NCBI RefSeq assembly: GCF_027244095.1
Contig: NC_069657.1
Coordinates: 7,822,001 to 7,886,000 of the forward strand
Direction of reading: 5' to 3'
DNA length: 64,000 bases
Source of the DNA: Hemicordylus capensis
Taxonomy: Eukaryota > Chordata > Lepidosauria > Squamata > Cordylidae
Made by a program: the position numbers and the translations under genes. How positions within the stretch are numbered: position 1 is the first letter of the stretch; each line of letters opens with the position of its first letter. The notes under the pieces were generated by a model. That model ran no database searches. It saw only the letters and a list, made by a program, of their open reading frames with translations, and was not told where the DNA came from. This document shows, piece by piece, positions 1 through 12,000 of the stretch.

Positions 1-92
1 CCAGGAATATTGTGGCCACCGTCAACTTGGCTTGCAGGCTGGACCTCAAAAATATAGCCCTCCATGCCAGGAATGCAGAATACAACCCAAAG
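1..92 (+). CDS. TBPL2: TBPL2 exon, start of core domain (partial)
   Basis: It encodes [17 protein letters not shown] and on to AEYNPK, the first strand and helix of the TBP core. The exon ends in phase 0 at AAG|gtaagc. Its splice acceptor is upstream of the window. Confidence 0.94.
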
Positions 93-3000
93 GTAAGCTC
101 TGAAAAGTCTGCTAAGAACCTGTCTTTCCTCCAAGGAATTCAGTTTTTTAAAAAATATATCTACAATTCAACTTTTTAAAGGCCCAAAGTAGGTTCCTAG
201 GCAATCAATGGAGGCCTGGGAAGCAGATCTTTCCACGGACAAGGTTCCAGGTTCAGTCCCTGGCAGCATCTCCAGGTAGGGTTGAGACTGATGCCTGTCT
301 GAAACCCTGGAGAACTGCTGCCAGTCAGTGTTGACAATACTGATGGACTAACTCTGACTCTGTAGAAGGTAGGTGCAAATGATTTGGCTAACCCCATCAT
401 TCAGTGACTGAGATATATGAGGCAGCGCCAGCCTGTATTTAGTCTGAAAGGCCTCTGGGGTTTTTCTTAAACACTGTAACACTTGTGACCAGTGACAGAT
501 TTCACTTTGGTTCTTGTTCTTCCATTGCCAGATATTTCCCACACGTTTCTTTCTCCTTAAGAGCTTCTGCCAGTAGTGCTACCTTACGACTACCCTGCTC
601 CGTTCTTGCTGCCTTCTGATGTTCCCTTTTTTTTTTTTTGCTTTAAATTTTTATTGATTTTAACAATATCTTGAAAATCTCATTACATCCAATTAAACAA
701 AAATTGACTTCCAGCTCACCAATCAGCACGAATCACTAACTATACAATTAACCCTTGCTATAATAATTCAAAACATACCGTGTTTCCCCGAAAATAAGAC
801 AGTGTCTTATATTAATTTTAGCCCCAAAAAATGCACTAGGGCAATTAGTGGTACATCAGAAATTACTGCTAGGTTTTACTTTCGGGGTATGTCTTATTTT
901 CGGGGAAACAGGGTATATCCTATATCTTACCAAACTCAGTTTTAGTCTACTCAACCTGCTAATATTACTAAATTTCAAACCCGGTTGAAAAATCAATATT
1001 AGGAAAAAAGATTTTTTTAAAAAGATTTTTAAAAATGGCCACTGCACATGCTCAAATGGTCCCTGCGAGGACCTAGAGGCCAGTGGGGGGAGGAGGAACC
1101 TTTGCAAACCTCCCCAGCCTTTAGGAAGCCCCCCGAAGGGGCTACGGGTAAAAAAATAATAATATCCTCTCTAATAAAACGCTTGGTGTCCGTCTGTGGA
1201 CGGACACCAAGCGTGTGTCCGTGCCTCCCTGGCCTGTTCTGCGCATGCGCGGAGCACATGCACAGAACAGGCAAGGGAGACACGACGCCCGGCACCCGGT
1301 GGCCATCTTGGGCGGCCAGAAGCGGCCGCCCCGAAGAAGCCGGGAATGTGGGGAAGGGGGAGACTGGCCGAGGCGCGGCCAAGGCGGCGGCGGAGCCGGG
1401 CCGCCGAAGCCGGGAGGGGGGAGGAGGCGGCGGGGGAAGCCAGCTGAGGTGGCTGCGGAGCTGCCGCCGAGGCCTGGCGCCGCCGCCGCAGCCAGGCGGC
1501 TGCGAGTCCTTGGGGCCCTTGCCCGGCCGGGAATACCGGCCGGGAATGTGAGGTGGGGGCGGACCGGACCGGCAGCGGCGCCCCCAGAGTCCGCCCGGCT
1601 GCCGCCACCGCCCACTCTCCCGCTCTCCCAGCTGCCCAAATACTCCTTCCCCGCTCCCCCCCCAAATGATTAAGGGCCAAAATGGCCCAGAAGAATGCCT
1701 CCGCGGCCGCCGCCATGGCCGCCAACCCCCCTCCCAGCTGGCCGAGACTTCCTTACCCGAAGCAGCCCGCGACAGTCGGGCGATCTAAAATCCATTTTTT
1801 TCGAAGAAGAGAGGAGCTCCCGAACAGAGCTCCTCTCTGTGCTAAGCCAATGCCCAAACTGCTGCTATGGACGCAAAGGACGCCTATTGCATCCTTTGCG
1901 TCCATAGCAGCAGTTTGGGCATTGGCTTAGCGCAGAGAGGAGCTCTGTTCGGGAGCTCCTCTCTTCTTCGCAAAAAATGGATTTTTGATCGCCCGACTGT
2001 CGCGGGCTGCTTCGGGTAAGGAAGTCTCGGCCAGCTGGGAGGGCGTGGGGGGGGGGAAGGCCAGAGGAAGTGGGGCGGGGGGGAACTCTCCCCTACTAGC
2101 GCCCGTTATCACAACGGGCCTGAAAACACTAGTATAATATAAGTCACTGTACACATATTCAGATTGGCACTATGTACAGAGAATCAGGGCTTGTGAATAC
2201 TGAGATGATGCTTATGAGCTAGGATTGTATTCATTTGCTCTTACTTTGCTTCTTGTGATAAGTGAGTTAAATGTGATGTCTTGCTAATATGGCTATTAAT
2301 GGTGAATTTGTCTTTGAATCAGTGTGAAATCCTTAATATTAAGGCGCACTGGGAGTTTCTTGCTCTCTTTCTCTCATTTTAACTGTCTTTCTGAAAGACT
2401 AGAATATATTCCAAGCAGTGACACAGTTGACTCTGCATATCCTTTAATTATTTACAGAGAAGAAAAAGTCAAATTTACAGAGAAGGTAAAAGTCAAATTC
2501 TCCATTTATTTTTAAAACTTATGTAATGGTGATGCTACAATACATAGTAGAGAATTAGACAGGCACTTCTGTTTAGTTTTCCAAGTACACCTCCACATAG
2601 TATTTGGGCATTTCATGAGCCCAAGCATACTGAAATTGGTAGTTTTCCAGCATTTTTTGGTCTGGCTAAGTCCACTGCTGAAATAGTTTTTGAAAGATTA
2701 AAAGATTAACGAGCCTGACTTGTATTTTTCAGCTGATATTATGGTAAAGTTATCTGAAAGATGGGTGTCAGATGCTTGGACAGGGGGCGCAATTTCAGTG
2801 TTTGCCCTAGGCGCTATTTTCCCTAGATACGCCTCTGTCTCTAGCTCTGCCTGGGTCCAGTCTATTATTCCTGCAGTGTATCTGATAACAGGTATAGCCC
2901 AGGTGTTTATGGCTTGTATGGTGTTCCCACCATTGAGTTTGGACTTGAGGATTTTTCTAACTCTCCTGATGTATTCACTTCCAATTTTTCTTTTAACTTC

Positions 3001-6000
3001 AGCGTGTGCAATGTTATCAGCCTGGAGAATGCCCAAGTATTTGTAACATTCTTTCTCTTCCAGGTTCTTCATCTTGCTTCCATTGGGCAGTTCGATTCCT
3101 TCTGTTTTTGTTATTTTCCCTCTGTTCATCATTAATGCAGCACACTTGTCTAGTCCAAACTCCATTGCTATATCGCTACTGAATATACGGGCAGTGTTTA
3201 GCAGAGATTCAATTTCTGACTGGGACTTTCCATACAACTTCAGATCATCCATGTACAGCAGATGGTTGATTTGACTTGATGTTTGGTATCTGAGGCCTGT
3301 TTTGTTTAGTATTTGTGAAAGTGGGGTCATGGCGATTACAAACAACAGAGGGGATAGTGAGTCCCCTTGGAAAATGCCTCTTCTAATGCTAACCTGTCCA
3401 AGTGTCTCGCCATTGATTGTTAACTGTGTACTCCACATGCTCATTGCTTTTTTAATAAATATCTGAATGTTTTTGCTGACACCAGTTGTTTCTAAACATT
3501 GTAGTATCCATGTGTGAGGCAATGAATCGAAGGCTTTCTTGTAGTCAATCCATGCAACACTTAGATTGGTTTTTCTTCTCTTGCAATTTTCTAAAATCAT
3601 TTTGTCAATCAGCAGCTGGTCTTTTGTGCCTCTGGTTTTCGGGCAATTTCCTTTCTGTTCAACTGGAAGCTGTTTGTTAGTTAATAAGTGTTGCATGACT
3701 TCATCTGCTATTATTCCAGTTAATAATTTGAACATGGTTGACAGGCAGGTTATCGGTCTATAATTACTTGGAACTGCACCTTTTGCTGGGTCTTTCATGA
3801 TGAGATGAGTTTTCCCAGTTGTTAGCCATTGTTCATGTTCAATATCACCTCCTTGCAAAATGTGATTGAACTGTTTTGATAGTTGTTTATGAAGGCTTGT
3901 TAGGTGTTTAAGCCAAAAGCCATGCAGTTCATCGTCACCTGGAGCAGTCCAATTTTTATTTTCTTTGCTCTTTCACTTATTAATTCTGGTGTTATTATTA
4001 GATCTTGCATTTGTTGGTTACATTTTTTGACCTCTTTCATCCAGCCTGCTTTTTTATTATAATCTATTGGATTGTCCCATAATTTCCGCCAGAATTGCAC
4101 TGTTTCTTCTTTATTTGGTGTTTCTACGTTTCTTGCAGTTTCTCCTTCTATGCTTTGGTAGAAATGTCTTTGATTCGACTGGAATTGGAGATTCTGCCTG
4201 TGTTGTGTAGTTCTGGCTTCATATCTGCTAATCTTCTTTGACACTGCTGTTATTTGCTGCTTTATTATTTCCAGGACTTCTCTAATTTTCCTTGAATCTA
4301 GGTGGTATTTTTGGATCAGATACTGTTTGGTGTTTTCATTCTTCAGCTTCTTGTCTTTCATATCTTTAGCATCTGATCATATTATTATTAAGATTATTCA
4401 TAATCTGATGATGATGATGATTATTATTATTAAAAAAACTGTTATACCACCCTTCCAAAAGGCTTAGGGCGGTTTACATTAAAACACCATTAAAATCAGG
4501 TTTAAAAAGGTTTTGTAAATTGTGGACGATGCAAGTCATTTGATGGTACTAGAGAAAGACATGCTGTTCTGGTAGCTCCAGGTCTTAACACTCACATCAA
4601 TTTCAGAGGATGAATACAACTGAAGAAAGCCCAGGCAGGTGCGTGGCTGGGGGAGTCAGTCATGTGACTTGCCTCGGGGGGGGCCCCAAGGCAGTGGGCC
4701 CCCAGACAATTGTCTCCCCTTGCCCTATTATAGTTACACCCTTGCTGGGTGAACAGATGCATCTTAAAAGACTTTTAAAAAATTGTCAGAGATGGGGAGG
4801 CTCTTATTTCACTAGGGAGCACGATCCAAAGCCTCAGGGCAGCAACAGAGAAGGCCCGTCCCTGAGTAGCCACCAGACGAGCCGGTGGCAAATGCATACG
4901 GACCTTTCCTCATTATCTCAATGGGCAGTGGGGTTCATAACGAAGAAGACATTCTCTTAAATACCCAGGGCCCAAGCTGTTTAGGGCTTTTTAGGTTATA
5001 ACTAACACCTTGTATTTTGCCCGGAAACATATTGGCAGCGTAATTCTCATTTGGCCATGAGGATAACTTGATAGTCTTGAGCGAGTCACAAGTTCTCTGT
5101 CAGCCTGCCTTGCAGTGGCATCGTGAGAACTGAGATCTTGCTACACAATGTATGTTGCTCTAGAGCAGAGGTATCCCCAGAAGTTGTAGTCCAACAACTC
5201 CTATCGTCCCCAGCCAACATCATCATCTAGAAGTTTCTCACACCCAGCTTTTAGTTCACATCTCCTCCGGAATGGAGGGGGTGCGTTCACATATCGGGCA
5301 AATTTACCCCTAAGTCCGTGCAAGCTATCGGGGAGCACTTCACACACAATTTGGGATTTTCATTGTGCGTTAAAAGTGTAGCCTGATTTTATATCCAGGG
5401 TTAAAAAAATCCACTTATTTGCATTGGGTTTTTTGGGCAACTTCAAACTTGCAGGAAAGCCTGCTGTTTGGGAAAGCTCCTCTGCACCCAGGGTTGGGAA
5501 CCCCTGCTCTAGACATACTGTACTCTCCTGGGGCTTTGGGGGAAGTGTGGTAGGGTGAAAACATCAAAAGAACCCTGCAAGTTCATGCCAAGAGTCCATC
5601 TAGCCCTGGGTTCCCCACAGTGGCCAACCAGATGCTCTTGGGAAGCCCACAAGGCATGAAGGCATCTCTCCTCTCCCACCATTGCTGTGCTGGTATTCGG
5701 AGGTAGACTGCCTCAGAACAGGGAGGCTCATTTAGAAATCATAGCCATAGCAGGACCTGTTCTCCATGAACTTGCTAAATAGATGATTCTGGGTTACTCT
5801 CCTGGGCACTTTCCAGATTAGATGCTGCAGGGGTCACAGATCTCGGCAGTGTGCTTCCACACTTCCTGTGTTGTGACACCGCAGTCCCTACGCAGACAGC
5901 AGGGTGCCGTTCACATGTGACTTGCTTGAACGGAGGCATTTTGCTGCTGTTGAGAAGCTAGGCTGGAAAGCGCCCTGTACTGATCACTTATTCCACAACA

Positions 6001-9000
6001 TCTAATATATTTTTTAAAAAATCTTCATGAGTAATCTTATTTTTTCCCCAGTTTGCAAAAGTGCAACTAGATCAGTGATCCTCACGATTTTTCAAGCGGG
6101 GGCCACTTTGGCAAGATAGCTTCAATCTGAGAGCCATTTCCCACTGTCCTGATCTCCACAGAGTACTACACTGCACTCTTCTCGGTGTGTGGAGGGCCCT
6201 TTAAGGGAGACGGAGTCCTCTCTTAAGAACTCTATGGGAAAGTGCCAGGAGGGGCTAGCACTTTCCCATAGAGAAAGCCACACACCTTCTAATATGGCTC
6301 AGGGACTCAATGGCTCAGTTTTCCTTAAAGGAGAATATTACTTGCACTTATTTGCATTGGTTTTTTTGGGCAACTTCAAACTCGCAGGAAAGCCTGCTGT
6401 TTGGGAAAAATATATTAGATGTTGTGGAATAAGTGATCAGTACAGGGCGCTTTCCAGCCTAGCTTCTCAACACCAGCAAAATGCCTCCGTTCAAGCAAGT
6501 CACATTCATAGGAACATAGGAAACTGCCATATACTGAGTCAGACCCTTGATCCATCTAGCTCAGTATTGTCTTCACAGACTGGCAGCAGCTTCTCCAAGG
6601 TTGCAGGCAGGAATTTCTCTCCGCCCTATCTTGGAGATGCTGCCAGGGAGGGAGCTTGGAACCTTCTGCTTTTCCCAGAGCGGCTCCATCCCCTGAGGGG
6701 AAGATCTTGCAGTGCTCACACATCAAGTCTCCCATTCATATGCAACCAGGGTGGACCCTGCTTAGCTAAGGGGACAAGTCATGCTGGCTACCACAAGACC
6801 AGCTCTCTTCTCCGCTGGTGCTGGAGGGCAAAGCGTAGCACTACATGATGGGAATGGCTGTCTCTCCACATGGTGTAGCAGCAGGGACACTGCACAGTAT
6901 TTACCTTTGGCCAAAGCTAAGTTCGCACTGGCCCAATAAACCATTAGCAGGGAGCTGCAATTAGGATTGATGGCCCTGGACCTTGCAATGAAAAACGCTG
7001 GATTAGATTGCAAAAGAATAAAATACTTCTACAAAAAATAGAAAATATTATTGAAGCTTCTTTCATACACTGAGATTTTTGCAAGGACATGTATCTCCCC
7101 TCGTCACCCACATGTTTGTCCTGTTAACTCGACAAAGAGGCACCTTTTGAATGTGGCAGCTTTCTTATATTCAGCAGTGGGGTTTAGCAACTGGGCCCCG
7201 CACAGGGACCCTCCCAGTGGCTGTTGCTGGTGTCTTCTTCCTTATGTTTCTTTGTAGACCGTGAACCTCTTTGGAATAGGAAGATATTTTCTCATTCCTC
7301 TTACTGTATAAACTGCTTTGTGAATTCTTTGTTGCAGAAAAGCAGTACCTAAATATTCATAATTAATGTGGGTGAATCTTCTGCAGCTAATTAGAAGTCA
7401 CTCCAAGCAAGCAAGCGAATAAATAAATCTGTGTTAGAATTTTAAAAATGGTTACACCACTGAGGTTTTCATCTCCATTGTTCATTACTGGATTCACAAG
7501 GTAGTAATCTAGACTTTCGTGCATTTTAGAGGTTTGCTGCCGTGATCATGAGAATTAGAGAACCAAGGACAACAGCCCTTATATTTAGTTCCGGCAAAAT
7601 GGTCTGCACCGGAGCAAAAAGGTAGGACTACTCGGCTTCACTGTGAACTTGGGGGAAATGTAACACACGTCTCAGGGTGGAAAAGTAACCACTGTATGGC
7701 TAATATGATGATATTTATATACCACTTTTCAACAAAAGTTCCCAAAGCGGTTTACATAGATAGAATTTTTTTTAAAAAATGGTTCCCTGTCCCTGTTTTT
7801 TTGCTGCGCCTCTGCAGCATCAAGCAGTGATGTAGCTGCAAATTCAGAAGTGCTGAAGTTGCTCTCTATGATGGCCCCCATGGCCATGCCCTCCCCAACA
7901 GCCAAAGAAGCTGAGAAGGACAGAGAAGCTCTGTCCCTACGCACCCCCCACCCCACCCCACTACACCCCTGGCTTTGAGTAATCCAGTGTTTCACTGTGT
8001 GTGCAGCGGGGGGGGGGCATTTTTGCTACTGTCTCCTTCCCCCAGAAGCACGCTAACCTGCAAAAATGTGTCCCTGAGGGTTGCACAACCCTCAGGGACA
8101 CATAGCAAAAATGCACCTACATGCCCACACACATAATGGGACTCTGGATTACTAAGCACTGCAGAGGCGCTTTGCATACAGCATCTCTGTACTGTTAGGA
8201 TGAGTCACTACGGCTGACACCCTCTGTAGTGGTCAGCCACCCCTCTCCCTAAAGAGTTAACAGGAAGTGAACCCTGTCCTGACTGACAGGCTGGTGGACT
8301 CCAGGGCTCAGCCAATCAGCACACCAGGTGGGTGCAACCTAGAAAGCTGTTGGGAGGAAGAAGGCAGTTCTCTGTTAGATGAGGATATGCGGCTGCAGGA
8401 AAATGACTCTGCAAGTCCTGGAAAGCCAGGAGGGCAGGAGGCTTGAATCTCAACTGGAGTTTGGTGAGTTCAAAAAAAAGGAATCCTGGGCTTTGTCTTC
8501 GGGAAGTTTAGTCTAGGGAAAAGTTTGTTTAGTCAGACTTTGCGTTGACAGTTATATTTCTGTGTGTGTGTATTTTGCATATTCCTGACACTGTTCTATT
8601 ATAGTTTACCTACAACTTAACAGAATTAAGAAACACTAGCCTATGCTCCATACAGTACACCTAGGGCGTAGCAAGAGTCTGTATGCATTTAAGTGTGCTA
8701 TTGCATTTTCCTACATACCTGTTCTTTGTAACTGGGTAACCAAAATTTTTAAAGTGTACTGCCCCAAAATCTTTCAGGGTGCTTTTGAAGTATTCTTGTA
8801 ACCTACTAGTATTTTTATCTGTAACTAAAAGCTGAGTAAGCCTCAGACGGAAGCAGTCTGTAGTACCTGAATAAAACTGTTCCCCTTTTTGTTCCTTTTC
8901 TTTTACAAGCCTCTCCGAGTTGGTTTCTAACTCAGGAAAGTGGGGGCTGAAGGGGGATTTCTCTAGTGCAAACCTGTCTCCTCAGGTGTTCAGCAGCTAT

Positions 9001-12000
9001 CAGTTTTCTCACCACATGTAGGCTTGCACGTGGAAGATTTTTGCACTTGTCTAATAGCAAAATAAAGAGAGTTTTCCCTGGGATTCCACCCCAAGCCTGG
9101 GGAGGTTCAAGCTCTGTAATAAGGAGGGGTGGCGGCGGCAGCCATTTTTGTACCTACCAAAAATGCAGAAGAGTATTAGGAGAAGCCTAGTCATGCAGCT
9201 CAGCAGGGATGATTCAGCATTTCTTTCCCTCATGTGAGCTTGCTCTGAGACAAAGCCTTTAATCCTCTACACCCTCACTAATGAGCCAGGGTGGGGAGGG
9301 GGCAGAGGAAACGCAGCTGCCTTTGCTTCCTGGCAGCTGCTCAGCTTGCTGCTTGTTCTCTCTCCCGCCCCGCCTGAGAGCTGTGCTGCCTGCAGGCTGG
9401 CCATTTGTCAGGTAGAGATGCATGGTTAACTACACAATTCTACCTGATGAATGGGCAGCCTGCAGGCAGCAACTTGAGCTGCCTTCTTTGGTACCCCTCT
9501 GGCTTGTTAGGACAAGTTGCTACTGCTCCCTTCTCTGAGATCTAACCTCTGTACAGCCTAGGGCCAAACCCAGTAAAATGACAATTCTACTAACTTGCGC
9601 TCACGCATTTTAATGAGACATCTCCAGAAGGAAAAAGTTGTCAGTGATTTATCAGGACTCAAAAACCGGGATAGATGGAGCATATGCAGAGCTGTTATCT
9701 CTTCAACATGGTGAATGTTGCAGAAATTTTAAGCAACAGCCCTGCTTAAAGCTTTCTTGACTTCCCCCCACCCACCCCCTTGTGTGAACTTGCAGCGAGG
9801 AACAGTCGCGGCTGGCAGCCAGGAAGTATGCTCGTGTGGTCCAGAAGATGGGGTTCCCTGCAAAATTCCTGGACTTCAAGATACAGAACATGGTGGGCAG
9901 CTGCGACGTGAGATTCCCCATCCGGCTAGAAGGCTTGGTTCTCGCACATCAGCAGTTCAGTAGGTCGGTCTGTCCACATCCGGACAGGGAAAACAGAGAA
10001 GCTTTTCTGTTTATACTTGCCACTGTAATAGAGACCCTGGGAAATAAAGGGGGAATGCCACCTAGGTTATGGATGCAAACCGGGCAATGATTTTACTCCT
10101 CGATAACCAGGTTGGGATAGGGTGGTTAGCTGGTTGGTAGTTTTCTGCTTAACATGAGGAGCTCAAACTGATTGTGTTTGATGAGAGAGGAGGCCCAAGT
10201 CAGGATGGGACATTCCAGAAGCCCTGTTGGGACATTACATTGTACATGCATACAGGTATCTAGACTTCAAGATACAGAACATGCATACAGGTGTCTGTAC
10301 ACCCACACACGTGTTTGTGTGGATGGCTGTACCTGTGTTCATTTTAAAAGTGAACCTGTGTACAGGCTCCTTGAAATGCAGGTTACAGATAGGAAGTGTA
10401 CTACTGCATTGAACACGATGGAAGTAACTATGTATACAGAATTGGATGTGTATATATACTGTACACAGATGGTGAGCTGAAAGTCACCCGTGACTGGGGC
10501 TAAAATGTTCCACTTTTCTAATTTCACACAAGTATCTTGGCAGACAGCCACCTAATGGCACAGCGGGGAAATGACTTGCCTAGCAAGCATGAGGTTGCTT
10601 GTTCAAATCCCCACTGTTATGTTTCCCGGACTATGGGAAACACCTATACTGGGCAGCAGCGATGTCGGAAGTTGCTGAAAGGCATCCTCTCATAATGCGC
10701 AGGAGACGGCAATGGTCAACCTCTCCTGTATCCTACAAAAGACAACCACAGGGCTCTGTGGGCGCCAAGAGTTGACAACGACTCGACAGCACACTTTACC
10801 TTTATCTTAGCAGAAGCACCAATACTTCCTGGGACCTTTCACACAATCATGTGGGGGGGGGAGGCAGGGTTAAGCCGGCCTTCCCTGCGGATGATACAGC
10901 CCCAGCCATGCACACAATCACCACGGTGGTGATCGACGCAATGTCCCGGAGGCCAGGGAATGTGCTGCACAACGCGTGTGGTGTGTTGGGGGATTCCCCC
11001 AGGAGACCAGCGCTCAGCTCTATGTCAGCACGGGTTGCAAGCAGCCCGCGCTGATGCTCGAGCCTGGGTTAACGGTGCGCTTGCTCCATGAACCCAGGCT
11101 AAGAGCCAGACTTTGGGGCTGGGTTTGGTGCTGCGGCATTGCTGGGATCGCTGTGGAACCCGGCGGTTCTCATGGGCAGCTAAGCCCTGGCGTGTCTGCC
11201 AAAGCCTGGCCTTGGATGCTGGGGAGGACAGCCTCCCTCTCTGCTTAGCAAAGCTTTATGTCTTGTTTGTGGCGACTTGGTTAGTTCTCGGTGGAGGATG
11301 CTGCCCTTTGGAGACGTTGACGATTGTCATCAACATGCTCATATCCAGTTATATAGCTTTGCATATTCTAGCTAATAAAGCTATGCTATGCAAAGCTATA
11401 CAACAGGATATGAACTTAGCATACCATCAAGGGTTCTTGTGAAAGATCATCAGTTTTGCAGGCTTTAGTTTAAGTCTCCCCCCCCCGCCCCGCCCAACTT
11501 CCATCGCTACAAGAAGCCTGTGCAGCTCCTCCATCCCCAATCTCTGAGCACCCCTCTAAACTTTTCTAACTGAAAAAGAATAAGAGCAACTTAACAGGAG
11601 AGGAAATGAGGATCAACAGAGACTTAAGAGACACTTAACAGAGACAGAACATAGGAAGCTCAGCTGCCTTCTACTGAGTCAGACCATTGGTCCATCTATT
11701 ATTATTATTATTATTATTATTAATTCAATTTCTATACCGCCCTTCCAAAAATGGCTCAGGGCGGTTTACAAAGAGAAATAACAAACAAATAAGATGGCTC
11801 CCTGTCCCCAAAGGGCTCACATTCTAAAAAGAAACATAGGACACACACCAGCAACAGCCACTGGAAGTACTGTGCTGGGGGTGGAGAGGGCCAGTTACTC
11901 TCCCCCTGCTAAATAAAGAGAATCACCATGGTAAAAGGTGCCTCTTTGCCCAGTTAGCAGGGGTTCTAGCTCAGTATTGACTACACAGACTGACAGCAGC

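Larger units (their letters stand above)
1165..2132 (+). mobile_element. Non-autonomous Helitron (968 bp)
   Basis: It starts TCCTCTCTAATAAAACG after an A. It ends in a GC hairpin (GCCCGTT-atcac-AACGGGC at 2101-2119), a short spacer and CTAG before a T. TC...CTRR termini, a subterminal hairpin and insertion between A and T are the Helitron hallmarks, and the 5' end resembles vertebrate Helitrons of the HeliBat type. The interior is a GC-rich CpG cluster without a Rep/helicase ORF, so it is non-autonomous. It carries several perfect hairpins and a 155-bp-arm palindrome. It lies in a TBPL2 intron. Confidence 0.8.

Noticed and set aside
1048-1725. Overlapping ORFs of 117-184 aa on both strands
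   Set aside because: They lie in the CpG-rich core of the Helitron, have Ala/Gly/Pro/Arg-rich compositions and match no family. Open frames are expected in stop-poor GC-rich DNA.
2698-3858. Host gene from a 386-aa ORF
   Set aside because: The protein is a LINE reverse transcriptase (YMDD, AFDSLPH) with the frame broken relative to the upstream part and the C-terminus missing.
8205-8985. Full retroviral provirus
   Set aside because: Only an LTR-like block is seen. No gag, pol or env similarity lies within several kb on either side, and no second matching terminal block was found.
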